Assembly (NCBI GenBank): GCA_947170265.1
Contig: CAMVSV010000023.1
Location: forward strand, 1-38,369
From: an uncultured Prevotella sp.
GTDB taxonomy: Bacteria; Bacteroidota; Bacteroidia; Bacteroidales; Bacteroidaceae
DNA: 38,369 bases
Reading direction: 5' to 3'
The position numbers and the translations under genes were made by a program. Under the pieces are notes generated by a model. The model ran no database searches and had not been told where the DNA came from. It was given only the letters and a program-made list of their open reading frames with translations. Of this stretch, positions 1-8,620 are shown in pieces; the stretch's first letter is position 1, and the number at the start of each line of letters is the position of its first letter.

Positions 1-261
1 GAGCGTGAGGAAAGTCGGTGAAACCAAATAGCAGAAAAAGCAGAAATTTTCGTTAGTAAGGGCATAATAAAGCTTTTGTTGTGTTGGATTGTAACACCTG
101 CTTAACATTGGTTTTGCCAACTTCTGAACGAAATCCACTTTTCATACTATGTGGAGGCATGGTAGAAGACCAGGCATGTCTCCGTCGTATTGATATATAA
201 TAAGGTGTTGAGATTAGGTGTGAATATTTACTCAACCAACGAGTAAAAACAAGTTTTTCCT
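1..261. other. Gene-free left edge
   Basis: No convincing gene is seen. Short open frames exist on both strands (53-235 on minus; an open frame without a good start ending near 204 on plus), but neither has a recognisable domain or start signal. The stretch is AT-rich and ends in the lysS promoter. It could be the tail of a repeat or of a decayed gene that lies outside the window. Confidence 0.4.
227..247 (+). terminator. Possible weak terminator upstream of lysS
   Basis: TTTACTC (227-233) and GAGTAAA (241-247) form a perfect 7-base stem with a 7-base loop, followed within a few bases by a T-rich run (AGTTTTTCCTTTT). The stem is AT-rich and overlaps the region just upstream of the lysS promoter. 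It may end transcription of something to the left. Confidence 0.3.
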
Positions 262-292
262 TTTGCTATTAGTTGGTTTATTCGTATCTTTG
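262..292 (+). promoter_or_regulatory. Bacteroidota-type promoter of lysS
   Basis: TTTG (262-265), a 19-base spacer and TATCTTTG (285-292) match the Bacteroidota -33/-7 consensus TTTG-N19-21-TAnnTTTG. The element lies 33 bases before the chosen lysS start. It also argues against the longer reading frame that would begin at 263, inside the promoter. Confidence 0.8.
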
Positions 293-325
293 CAGTCGGA
301 TAATATTCGAATATATATTGTAGAT

Positions 326-2086
326 ATGAACATTTTGGAACTTAGCGAGCAAGAGATTGTTCGCAGACAGGCATTGCAGGAACTGCGCACCATGGGCATA
401 GACCCATATCCCGCAGCAGAGTATCCTACAGACTCATTCTCAACAGACATACGCGAGACCTTCAACGACGACGAGCCGGCACGCCAGGTGTGCATAGCAG
501 GACGACTGATGAGCCGTCGCGTGATGGGTAAGGCATCGTTTGCCGAGCTACAGGACTCCAAGGGACGTATACAGGTTTATGTAACTCGCGACGACATAAA
601 TGGCGCTGCCGCAGAGAGTGGCGAGAAACGCTCGGTGGTAGACTATGCCGTATTCAAGCGTCTGCTTGACATTGGTGACTTCATTGGTGTGAAAGGTTTC
701 GTTTTCCGCACACAGACCGGTGAGATCTCCGTGCATGCACAGGAGATTACCCTTCTCTCGAAGTCGTTGAAGCCCCTGCCCATCGTGAAGTATAAGGATG
801 GTGTAGCTTATGACAAGTTTGATGACCCAGAGTTGCGCTATCGCCAGAGATATGTAGACCTGGTGGTGAACGAGGGAGTGAAGGACACGTTCCTGCAGCG
901 TGCCACGGTGATAAGAACCATACGCCGGGTGCTTGACGAGGCTGGCTATACCGAGGTTGAGACACCTACGTTGCAAGCCATTGCCGGTGGTGCCAGCGCC
1001 CGTCCGTTCATGACTCATTTCAATGCGCTGAACATAGAGATGTATATGCGCATAGCCACCGAGCTCTATCTCAAGCGACTCATCGTTGGTGGCTTTGAGG
1101 GTGTATACGAGATTGGCAAGAACTTCCGCAACGAAGGTATGGATCGCAACCACAACCCGGAGTTCACCTGCATGGAACTATATGTGCAATACAAAGACTA
1201 CAACTGGATGATGTCGTTCACCGAGAAATTGCTCGAGACGGTATGTATAGCCGTAAACGGCAAGCCAGAGCGCGAGATTGATGGTCAGATAGTGTCGTTC
1301 AAGGCACCTTACCGCCGACTGCCTATACTCGATGCCATAAAGGAGAAGACAGGCTTTGACTGTAATGGTAAGACCGAAGACGAGATACGCGACTTCTGCA
1401 AGCAGAAAGGCATGGACGTTGACGAGACCATGGGCAAGGGAAAGCTCATTGACGAGCTCTTTGGAGAGTTCTGCGAGGGAACGTTCATACAGCCTACGTT
1501 CATCACCGACTATCCCGTGGAGATGTCGCCACTGACGAAGATGCACCGCTCGAAACCCGGACTCACCGAGCGTTTTGAGCTGATGGTCAACGGCAAGGAG
1601 CTTGCCAACGCCTACTCAGAGCTCAACGACCCAATAGATCAGGAGGAACGCTTCAAGGAGCAGATGCGTCTTGCCGACAAGGGCGACGACGAGGCAATGA
1701 TAATCGACCAGGACTTCCTCAGAGCTTTACAGTATGGCATGCCGCCTACCAGTGGTATAGGAATAGGCATTGACCGTCTGGTGATGCTCATGACAGGAAA
1801 GACATTCATACAGGAGGTGCTCTTCTTCCCGCAGATGAAACCCGAGAAGAAAATCCCGCAAAGCACCATTGCCGAATGGGCAGAGATAGGTGTGGAGGAA
1901 GACTGGGTGTATGTGCTCAGGAAAGCCGGCTTCAACCTCATTAGCGACATACGCAACGAGAAAGCGCAGGGCTTGCAGCAGAAGATAGGCGAGATAAACA
2001 AGAAATACAAGCTCGGTTATGAGAAACCGTCTGTTGACAGCGTGGCAGCGTGGATAGACAAAGCCCAGGCTGCAGCTGAACAGTGA
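326..2086 (+). CDS. lysS: Lysine--tRNA ligase (class II) with C-terminal extension
   Basis: Charges tRNA-Lys with lysine in the cytoplasm. The 586-residue product has an N-terminal OB-fold anticodon-binding domain (RLMSRRVMGKASFAEL, about residues 60-75), then the class II catalytic core with motif 2 (FRNEGMDRNHNPEF, about 265-280) and motif 3 (GIGIGIDRLVMLM, about 475-487). Typical LysS ends soon after motif 3 near residue 500. Here about 75 further residues follow (EEDWVYVLRKAGFNL...), a helical extension that I know from Bacteroidota LysS. The frame is open back to 263, but the promoter ends at 292 and the ATG at 326 begins the family-like MNILELSEQEIVRRQ, so 326 is the start. It is the first gene of a plus-strand run with gpsA 15 bases downstream. 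Confidence 0.96.
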   Translation: MNILELSEQEIVRRQALQELRTMGIDPYPAAEYPTDSFSTDIRETFNDDEPARQVCIAGRLMSRRVMGKASFAELQDSKGRIQVYVTRDDINGAAAESGEKRSVVDYAVFKRLLDIGDFIGVKGFVFRTQTGEISVHAQEITLLSKSLKPLPIVKYKDGVAYDKFDDPELRYRQRYVDLVVNEGVKDTFLQRATVIRTIRRVLDEAGYTEVETPTLQAIAGGASARPFMTHFNALNIEMYMRIATELYLKRLIVGGFEGVYEIGKNFRNEGMDRNHNPEFTCMELYVQYKDYNWMMSFTEKLLETVCIAVNGKPEREIDGQIVSFKAPYRRLPILDAIKEKTGFDCNGKTEDEIRDFCKQKGMDVDETMGKGKLIDELFGEFCEGTFIQPTFITDYPVEMSPLTKMHRSKPGLTERFELMVNGKELANAYSELNDPIDQEERFKEQMRLADKGDDEAMIIDQDFLRALQYGMPPTSGIGIGIDRLVMLMTGKTFIQEVLFFPQMKPEKKIPQSTIAEWAEIGVEEDWVYVLRKAGFNLISDIRNEKAQGLQQKIGEINKKYKLGYEKPSVDSVAAWIDKAQAAAEQ

Positions 2087-2101
2087 CCATGACATTGGAC
2101 T

Positions 2102-3103
2102 ATGGGCTATAACTGTGGACACATAGCAATCATAGGTGGCGGAAGCTGGGCAACGGCAATAGCCAAGATTGTGGTGGATCATACCCATCACATAGGATGG
2201 TATATGCGGCGCGACGACCGCATAGCCGACTTCAAGCGGCTGAGACACAACCCAGCCTATCTGCCGAGTGTGCATTTCAATACCGATGAGATATATTTCT
2301 CAAGCGACATAAACAAGATAGCACAAGCCTATGACACGCTCATCTTCGTGACACCATCGCCTTATCTGAAAAGCCACCTGAAGAAACTCAAGGTGAGGCT
2401 CCGCGACAAGTTCATAATAACGGCTATCAAGGGAATTGTGCCCGATGAGAACCTGTGTTGCTCGGAATATTTCCACAAGGTCTATGACGTGCCCGTTGAC
2501 AACCTTGCTTGCATAGGAGGTCCGAGCCATGCCGAGGAGGTGGCGATGGAGAGACTGTCGTATCTGACCATAGGCTGCGAGGACGAAGAGAAAGCACAGG
2601 CTTTTGCCAGTACCATTGCTTCGAACTACATAAAGACCAAGACGTCGACCGACGTGGTGGGAATAGAGTACTCCAGTGTGTTGAAAAACGTGTATGCCAT
2701 AGCCGCGGGAATATGCTCGGGACTCAAATATGGCGACAACTTCCAGGCTGTGCTGCTGTCAAATGCCATGCAGGAGATGCAACGCTTCCTGGTGAGTCTG
2801 CGCCCCATGGACAACCGAAGCATCATTGACAGCGTGTATCTGGGCGACCAGCTCGTGACAGGCTACAGCAACTTCTCACGAAACCGCACCTTCGGAACGA
2901 TGATTGGCAAGGGGTATAACGTGAAGACGGCACAGATGGAGATGGAGATGATTGCCGAAGGCTATTTCGGAACAAAGTGCATGAAGGAAATCAACCGACA
3001 CATGCATGTCAACATGCCCATACTCGATGCTGTCTACAACATACTCTATGAACGCATATCACCGCAGATAGAAATTAAACTGCTCACCGACAGCTTCAGA
3101 TGA
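2102..3103 (+). CDS. gpsA: Glycerol-3-phosphate dehydrogenase [NAD(P)+]
   Basis: Reduces dihydroxyacetone phosphate to sn-glycerol 3-phosphate, the backbone precursor of membrane phospholipids. The 333-residue length is normal. The N-terminal Rossmann motif is IAIIGGGSWATA (residues 8-19). KGIVPDE and GGPSHAEEVA follow in the NAD domain, and EYSSVLKNVYAIAAG in the middle carries the conserved catalytic lysine region. The start is the ATG 15 bases after the lysS stop, so the two genes are probably cotranscribed. Both are followed by pgi. Confidence 0.95.
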   Translation: MGYNCGHIAIIGGGSWATAIAKIVVDHTHHIGWYMRRDDRIADFKRLRHNPAYLPSVHFNTDEIYFSSDINKIAQAYDTLIFVTPSPYLKSHLKKLKVRLRDKFIITAIKGIVPDENLCCSEYFHKVYDVPVDNLACIGGPSHAEEVAMERLSYLTIGCEDEEKAQAFASTIASNYIKTKTSTDVVGIEYSSVLKNVYAIAAGICSGLKYGDNFQAVLLSNAMQEMQRFLVSLRPMDNRSIIDSVYLGDQLVTGYSNFSRNRTFGTMIGKGYNVKTAQMEMEMIAEGYFGTKCMKEINRHMHVNMPILDAVYNILYERISPQIEIKLLTDSFR

Positions 3104-3149
3104 AAAAGAACAATCAAACATAAACACATTATTATAATTACACGACACA

Positions 3150-4505
3150 ATGAAAAGTATCAGCTTAGACATCACAAAGGCTGCACAGTTTCTCCCCGAG
3201 GGAGCAGTGGCAGCTTACGAACAGCAAGTGAAAGCCGCACAGGAGGCTCTTGAGAACGCCACATGTGCAGGCAACGATTTCTTGGGATGGCTTCACCTGC
3301 CCTCAAGCATCACACCGGAATTCATCAACGAAGTGCAGAGCGTGGCCAATACGCTGCGTGAAAACTGCGAAGTAATAGTAGTTGCAGGCATCGGTGGTAG
3401 CTATCTCGGTGCACGCGCCGTGATAGAAGCGCTCGGAAACTCGTTTGCATGGCTCGTTGCCGACAAGAAGAACCCAACCATTCTGTTTGCCGGAAACAAC
3501 ATAGGTGAAGACTATCTCGCTGAACTCACCGACTATCTCAAAGGCAAGAAGTTCGGAGTGATAAACATCTCAAAGTCAGGAACGACCACAGAGACAGCCC
3601 TTACCTTCCGACTGCTGAAGAAGCAATGTGAAGAGCAGCGCGGAAAGGATGAGGCCAAGAACGTGATTGTGGCAATAACCGACGCAAAGCGCGGTGCTGC
3701 ACGCACCTGCGCCGACAAGGAAGGCTACAAGAGCTTCGTCATTCCCGACAATGTAGGTGGACGCTTCTCAGTGCTCACTCCGGTGGGACTGCTGCCCATA
3801 GCATGCGCAGGCTTCGACATAACAAAACTCGTGGAAGGTGCTCAGGACATGGAGAAAGCCACTGGCAAGGACGTGCCGTTTGCCGACAACCTCGCAGCAC
3901 AGTATGCCGCAGTGCGCAACGGACTCTATGCCAAAGGCAAGAAGATTGAGATTATGGTGAACTACCAGCCTAAACTCCACTTCATAGCAGAATGGTGGAA
4001 ACAGCTCTATGGAGAGTCGGAAGGCAAGGAAGGCAAAGGTATCTTCCCCGCAAGCTGCGACTTCACCACCGACCTGCACTCCATGGGACAATGGATACAG
4101 GAGGGTGAGCGCTCGATATTCGAGACAGTGATAAGCATAGAGAAGGCAAACAGGACGATGCTCTTCCCCTCTGACGAGGAAAACCTTGACGGACTGAACT
4201 TCCTCGCCGGCAAGAGAGTGGACGAGGTGAACAAGATGGCAGAGCTTGGCACACGTCTCGCACATGTTGACGGCGGTGTTCCAAACATACGCATCAGCGT
4301 TCCCGAACTTAGCGAGTATTATATCGGTCAGCTCATCTACTTCTTTGAGATTGCCTGCGGCATCAGCGGACTGGTGCTCAATGTCAATCCGTTCAACCAG
4401 CCTGGTGTGGAAGCATACAAGAAAAACATGTTTGCACTGCTCAACAAACCCGGCTACGAAGCAGAGAGCAAAGCCATTCAGGAGCGTCTGGCAGCTGAAG
4501 CATAA
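3150..4505 (+). CDS. pgi: Glucose-6-phosphate isomerase
   Basis: Interconverts glucose 6-phosphate and fructose 6-phosphate in glycolysis and gluconeogenesis. The 451-residue product is the short bacterial type (about 450, against about 550 in E. coli). Visible signatures are [12 protein letters not shown] near residue 81, the phosphate-binding [11 protein letters not shown] near 140, and [17 protein letters not shown] near 310. It lies 46 bases after gpsA with an AT-rich leader and no Shine-Dalgarno, as usual in this phylum. A long hairpin separates it from the next gene. Confidence 0.96.
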   Translation: MKSISLDITKAAQFLPEGAVAAYEQQVKAAQEALENATCAGNDFLGWLHLPSSITPEFINEVQSVANTLRENCEVIVVAGIGGSYLGARAVIEALGNSFAWLVADKKNPTILFAGNNIGEDYLAELTDYLKGKKFGVINISKSGTTTETALTFRLLKKQCEEQRGKDEAKNVIVAITDAKRGAARTCADKEGYKSFVIPDNVGGRFSVLTPVGLLPIACAGFDITKLVEGAQDMEKATGKDVPFADNLAAQYAAVRNGLYAKGKKIEIMVNYQPKLHFIAEWWKQLYGESEGKEGKGIFPASCDFTTDLHSMGQWIQEGERSIFETVISIEKANRTMLFPSDEENLDGLNFLAGKRVDEVNKMAELGTRLAHVDGGVPNIRISVPELSEYYIGQLIYFFEIACGISGLVLNVNPFNQPGVEAYKKNMFALLNKPGYEAESKAIQERLAAEA

Positions 4506-4516
4506 TAAATGATGGC

Positions 4517-4557
4517 TAATGTCTGACGTTGCATGCTCAGTGCTTCGTCGGACATTA
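4517..4557 (+). promoter_or_regulatory. Long stem-loop between pgi and the HAD gene
   Basis: TAATGTCTGACG (4517-4528) pairs along all 12 positions with CGTCGGACATTA (4546-4557), using one G-U pair, around a 17-base loop. No T-run follows, so it is not a classical intrinsic terminator. It may be an attenuator, an RNA-processing site or a 3' stabiliser of the pgi message. An ATG at 4533 lies in the loop and is in frame with the next gene, but is a less likely start than 4569. Confidence 0.55.
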
Positions 4558-4568
4558 CAGTGAAAAGA

Positions 4569-5522
4569 ATGAAAAGAGCTATAAGTAAATACATGAAAGA
4601 GCACGGCATCGGACAGTTCAGCCCGAAAGCCGTGCTCTTTGATATGGATGGGGTGCTGCTCGACTCCATGGGCAACCATGCCATAGCATGGGAACGCTCA
4701 ATGAAAGAGTGCGGACTCCACATGACCAAACAGGAAGCCTATGCCACGGAAGGACAACGGGGCGTGGACACCATACGCTATATGGTCAAGCAACAACAAG
4801 GCAGGGATATTACCGAGGCTGAAGCACAGAAGATATACGATGTGAAGACTCGTGTGTATGGCGAACTGCCTGAAGCCAAGCACATGAAAGGCATAGAAGA
4901 AGTGCTCATGGCAGTGAAAGAGGGTGGGTTGCAGATTGTCATCGTGACGGGAAGCGGACAGAAACCTCTCATAGAAAGGCTCTCTACCGACTTTGCCGAG
5001 TATGTAAGTAAAGACAAAATCATTACTGCCTATGATGTGGAAAGGGGAAAACCGGCTCCCGACCCTTATCTCGCAGGGCTGAGAAAAGCTGGAAACATAC
5101 TTCCTACGGAAGCTATTGTGGTGGAGAACGCCCCGTTGGGTGTGCGCGCCGGAGTGGCTGCAGGCATCTTCACCGTGGCTGTCAACACTGGTCCGTTGCC
5201 TGATGAGATGCTTGAGAAGGAAGGTGCCAATGTGGTTTATCCTGACATGCGGGCTTTCTTTGACAATCTAAGAACGATACTTCCGGTGTCGTGCTTGCGC
5301 GACATGAAATGGAAGCAACACTGTGAGGAGGTGAAGAGATATGTGTCTACCCGCAATCGCAGACCTTCTAAATATAAGGTTGATGATCATAGGATGGTGA
5401 ACTGGATAAAATTCAACCGCAAACTATATAATCAAGGACGCATGTCGGAGGAAAGACGTAGGATTTTTGAGCAGCTGCTCTCGTTGCTCGACAAGGTTAA
5501 GCACGTCAATCAGCATGCCTGA
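4569..5522 (+). CDS. HAD-family phosphatase fused to a helicase-associated (HA)-like C-terminal domain
   Basis: The first part (about residues 15-235 of 317) is a beta-phosphoglucomutase-type HAD hydrolase. Motif I is LFDMDGVLLDS (nucleophile Asp), followed by a helical cap, motif II VTGSG, the lysine of motif III in GKPAPDPYLAGL and motif IV VENAPLGVRAG, all intact. The substrate cannot be told, but sugar phosphates fit the family. The last about 65 residues (KWKQHCEEVKRYV ... NRKLYNQGRMSEERRR) look like the HA domain found at the ends of some helicases, with spaced Trp, basic and Gln residues. The start at 4569 lies downstream of the stem-loop; an in-frame ATG at 4533 is inside its loop and one at 4593 is also possible. 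It follows pgi by 63 bases. Confidence 0.85.
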   Translation: MKRAISKYMKEHGIGQFSPKAVLFDMDGVLLDSMGNHAIAWERSMKECGLHMTKQEAYATEGQRGVDTIRYMVKQQQGRDITEAEAQKIYDVKTRVYGELPEAKHMKGIEEVLMAVKEGGLQIVIVTGSGQKPLIERLSTDFAEYVSKDKIITAYDVERGKPAPDPYLAGLRKAGNILPTEAIVVENAPLGVRAGVAAGIFTVAVNTGPLPDEMLEKEGANVVYPDMRAFFDNLRTILPVSCLRDMKWKQHCEEVKRYVSTRNRRPSKYKVDDHRMVNWIKFNRKLYNQGRMSEERRRIFEQLLSLLDKVKHVNQHA

Positions 5523-5563
5523 CATGTGGAAGCATGGAGATTGGAATGATATAAGTGGTGGCA

Positions 5564-6880
5564 ATGGATAAGATAATGAAATTCTTCCAGACGGATATAT
5601 GGCAGGCCGGCGACGATACCGGCTCCAAGCCGCTGCGTCTGCTCATTGGCTGGCTGCGCAAGTTGTACCTGGCAGTGCGTTTCTTCTTTGAGCGCGGACA
5701 TGCCGACTATGCACCGGCGCTATCGTTCTCACTCATGCTTGCCATAGTGCCGGTGGTGGCAGTGGTGTTTGCCGTGGCGCGTGGCTTTGGGCTTGACAGC
5801 CTCATAGAGACGTGGTTCCGCGACACTCTGGAAGGACAACCTCAGGCTGCCGACGTAATAATTGACTTTGCCAAGAGCTACATAGTACATACCCGCAGCG
5901 GCATGTTCATAGGGGTGGGATTGTTGTTTATGCTCTATTCCGTGCTTTCACTTATATATAATGTGGAACATGTGTTTGACGAGATATGGAGAGTGAAGAA
6001 CCGTCGCTCGCCAATGCGAATACTCCTGGACTATACCGCTCTGCTTTTTCTCATACCCGTTGGTATCATCGTGATATCCGGTGTCAACATTTTCATTTAT
6101 TCCATTGCCGACCGCTTGCAGGCTTTTGTCGTCTTGGGACCGCTGGCAAAAGGATTGATCCGACTGTTGCCTTTCGTGATGATGTCGTGTGTGTTCATTT
6201 TCCTTTATGTGTTCATGCCAAACACACGAGTGAAGTTCTCCAAAGCAGTGGTACCAGGCATCATTGCCGGTGTGGCAACGATGTTGTTCCAATTTCTTTA
6301 CATCCATTTCCAGATTTATCTTACAAGTTACAACGCCATATACGGTTCGTTTGCAGCCCTGCCGCTGTTCATGCTGTGGCTGCTTATTTCTTGGTATATA
6401 GTGCTTTTCTGTGGAGAACTGTGCTATATGAACCAGAATGCCGACTATTATGCCTACTTGGTGAGGACAGAAGATGTAAGCCATGATGCTCAATTAATAA
6501 TGAGTCTGATGCTCCTGAAGGTGATTTGCAGCCGTTTTGCAGATGCCCAACAGCCACTCACGGCGCTTGAGCTTGCCAGAACGACGGATATACCAATACG
6601 CATAACCTCAGATTTGCTATATCGTCTGCGCTCAATCAATCTCATAACCGAATATCTTGACTCTGAAAGCGACAGAGAAGCTGCTTACCAGCCGTCGCAA
6701 GACATTGCAAACATCACCGTGGGCAAGCTTGTGGAACTGCTCGACAGCCATCCCGACCGTCATCTTGACCTTGAACTTAATCCGGAAAAGGTTCTTACAA
6801 AAAAAATGCTTGCAACACTCGGGGAGCATCGCAAGCAGTTTATTGAAACATTAGGTGACTATCAGCTGAAGGATTTGTAA
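5564..6880 (+). CDS. YihY/BrkB-family inner-membrane protein with C-terminal winged-helix-like region
   Basis: A polytopic membrane protein of about 438 residues. The YihY/BrkB core contains ALSFSLMLAIVPVVAVVFAV, then helices around GMFIGVGLLFMLYSVL, LLFLIPVGIIVISG, FVMMSCVFIFLYVF and LPLFMLWLLISWYIVLFCGE, and the family signature NAIYGSFAALPLFM. The family is often mislabelled ribonuclease BN; its function is not established. After the last helix about 140 soluble residues follow (PLTALELARTTDIPIRITSD...), with the pattern of a winged-helix domain. GTG 5555 and ATG 5576 are alternative starts. It ends 25 bases before the convergent mnmA stop. Confidence 0.88.
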   Translation: MDKIMKFFQTDIWQAGDDTGSKPLRLLIGWLRKLYLAVRFFFERGHADYAPALSFSLMLAIVPVVAVVFAVARGFGLDSLIETWFRDTLEGQPQAADVIIDFAKSYIVHTRSGMFIGVGLLFMLYSVLSLIYNVEHVFDEIWRVKNRRSPMRILLDYTALLFLIPVGIIVISGVNIFIYSIADRLQAFVVLGPLAKGLIRLLPFVMMSCVFIFLYVFMPNTRVKFSKAVVPGIIAGVATMLFQFLYIHFQIYLTSYNAIYGSFAALPLFMLWLLISWYIVLFCGELCYMNQNADYYAYLVRTEDVSHDAQLIMSLMLLKVICSRFADAQQPLTALELARTTDIPIRITSDLLYRLRSINLITEYLDSESDREAAYQPSQDIANITVGKLVELLDSHPDRHLDLELNPEKVLTKKMLATLGEHRKQFIETLGDYQLKDL

Positions 6881-6905
6881 GAGTGGTAATCTCTTGCAAA
6901 CTTTT

Positions 6906-7982
6906 CTATAGTGTTATCTCTCCACTGCCATAGCAGCGGTGGTGCCGTTCGTCGTAGACCACGCAGAACTGTCCGGGTGCAACTCCGTGTATGGGCTGCT
7001 CGGCAAGGAGCGTCATGGTGCCGTCGCCGTTGTCCTTAAGCTGTCCTTTCAGATATTCAGGTGTATGGCGAATCTTGAAGCATATCTTTTCGGGAAGCTC
7101 ACTAATGGTGAGGTAATGGAAACCGGCTATGCGGAATTCTTGCCGATAGGCTGTCTGTGGGTCGTAGCCATGGGCTACATACAGTATGTTGTTGTTGATG
7201 TCTTTACGCACTACGAACCACGGACCTCCACCAAAGCCCAGTCCCTTGCGCTGTCCTATGGTGTGGAACCATAGTCCGCGGTGCTTACCAATGAGTTTTC
7301 CAGTTTCCAACTCTACCACATCGCCAGGCTGTTCTCCAAGATATCGGCGTATGTAGTCGTTGTAGTTCACCTTCCCAAGAAAGCATATCCCCTGTGAGTC
7401 TTTGCGTTTAGCATTTACAAGATGTTCGCGCTCGGCAATCATCCTTACCTCGTCTTTCATGTAGTGTCCTATGGGGAAGATGGCTTTCTTCAGTTGCCAG
7501 TCGTATATCTGTGCGAGAAAGTCGGTCTGGTCTTTCACTGGGTCGGGGCTGGTAGTTAACCATTTGTTGTTGCCTTCCCATTCGGTTTGCGCATAGTGTC
7601 CGGTGGCTATGAGGTCGTAGTCGTGTCCGCATTTGTCATGGAATGCTCCGAACTTTATCAGTCGGTTGCACATAACGTCGGGGTTGGGCGTTAGTCCGGC
7701 TTTAACCTTATCCATGGTGTAACGTGTCACCTTGTCCCAGTATTCGCGATGACAGTCAACCACGTTGAGCTTGCAGCCATAGCGATGCGCCACGGCAGTG
7801 GCCATCTCAAGGTCTTCTTCGCTCGAGCAGTCCCACTCTTCCTCTTCTTCCGGACCAATCTTTATGTAGAAACAGTCAGGATGGAGTCCGAGTTGTGCAA
7901 ACTCGTACAATGCCACGCTGCTGTCTACTCCTCCTGAGAGCAGCAGTGCAATCTTCTTGTTGTCAATCTCTTGGGTGTTCAT
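6906..7982 (-). CDS. mnmA: tRNA-specific 2-thiouridylase MnmA
   Basis: Introduces sulfur at position 2 of the wobble uridine (s2U34) of tRNAs for Lys, Glu and Gln, using ATP and a persulfide relay. The PP-loop SGGVDSS is at residues 16-22. NPDVMCNRLIKFG carries the first catalytic cysteine, GHYAQ the tRNA/ATP region, and SQGICFLG the second cysteine that bears the persulfide. The 358-residue length is normal. It is the last gene of the rplY-pth-S4-purN-mnmA run, 37 bases after purN. It is convergent with the YihY gene. Confidence 0.94.
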   Translation of the reverse strand: MNTQEIDNKKIALLLSGGVDSSVALYEFAQLGLHPDCFYIKIGPEEEEEWDCSSEEDLEMATAVAHRYGCKLNVVDCHREYWDKVTRYTMDKVKAGLTPNPDVMCNRLIKFGAFHDKCGHDYDLIATGHYAQTEWEGNNKWLTTSPDPVKDQTDFLAQIYDWQLKKAIFPIGHYMKDEVRMIAEREHLVNAKRKDSQGICFLGKVNYNDYIRRYLGEQPGDVVELETGKLIGKHRGLWFHTIGQRKGLGFGGGPWFVVRKDINNNILYVAHGYDPQTAYRQEFRIAGFHYLTISELPEKICFKIRHTPEYLKGQLKDNGDGTMTLLAEQPIHGVAPGQFCVVYDERHHRCYGSGEITL

Positions 7983-8019
7983 GTGTGATATAGGGTGTAA
8001 GATGTGTGTGGCTGTGTTC

Positions 8020-8598
8020 TCAGCTGAAGCCGTTGAGAATATTTTCTATATCGGTGGGGAAATATTTCATTTCGAGCTCATGCTCCTTCTCCGCAATGGT
8101 GTCGGGAGTATCGCTGTCGGTGAGAGCCACCCTGTGTTGCATAATGATGTCGCCTCCATCGCAAACGTTGCTCACCCAGTGAACGGTGAAGCCTGTCTCT
8201 TTCTCTTTTGCAGCCCATACCGCTTCGTGCACATGATGCCCATACATGCCTTTTCCTCCGTATTTGGGGAGCAGGGCAGGGTGGATGTTTATCATTCTGC
8301 GGTTGAAGGCTTCAACGAGGAATGGCGGTATCATGAGCAGGAAACCAGCCAGCACAATGAAATCAATGTCGTGTTTCTTGAGTAGTGTCATGAGCTCGGC
8401 TTCATCATTGAACTGTTGCTTGTTGAGCGTACAGGTCTCAATGCCCAGTCGTTGAGCTCTTACGAGTGCGAAGGCATCGGATTTGTTGCTAACCACCAGT
8501 GATATTTCCACATCGGTGTTGTTGCTGAAATGCTTTATGATGTTTTCGCAGTTCGAGCCGTTGCCCGATACGAATATGGCTATGTGTTTCTTAGGCAT
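8020..8598 (-). CDS. purN: Phosphoribosylglycinamide formyltransferase
   Basis: Transfers a formyl group from 10-formyltetrahydrofolate to GAR, the third step of purine synthesis. The 192-residue product shows IAIFVSGNGSNCENI at the N-terminus (phosphate-binding loop), INIHPALLPKYGGKGMYG with the catalytic Asn and His, and VCDGGDIIMQ with the catalytic Asp. The frame is open back to 8661, but that extension is low-complexity Thr/Met and runs through the end of the upstream gene in another frame. The ATG at 8598 gives MPKKHIAIF, the normal family start. It lies 22 bases downstream of the S4-protein stop. Confidence 0.94.
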   Translation of the reverse strand: MPKKHIAIFVSGNGSNCENIIKHFSNNTDVEISLVVSNKSDAFALVRAQRLGIETCTLNKQQFNDEAELMTLLKKHDIDFIVLAGFLLMIPPFLVEAFNRRMINIHPALLPKYGGKGMYGHHVHEAVWAAKEKETGFTVHWVSNVCDGGDIIMQHRVALTDSDTPDTIAEKEHELEMKYFPTDIENILNGFS

Positions 8599-8620
8599 AG
8601 GTGTTGTGGTTTTATGAATG

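Noticed and set aside
53..235. Minus-strand open frame of 60 residues
   Set aside because: No domain, no start signal and no neighbour support. It may be part of a repeat, but only one copy is in view.
263..325. Longer N-terminus for LysS
   Set aside because: It begins within the promoter's -33 region; the ATG at 326 gives the family start.
3768..4679. 303-residue open frame antisense to pgi
   Set aside because: It lies opposite a clearly functional gene, with Cys/His-rich composition typical of shadow frames, and has no start signal.
5564..6880. Ribonuclease BN assignment for the YihY protein
   Set aside because: This name comes from an old mislabel of the family; the sequence is that of a polytopic membrane protein without nuclease motifs.
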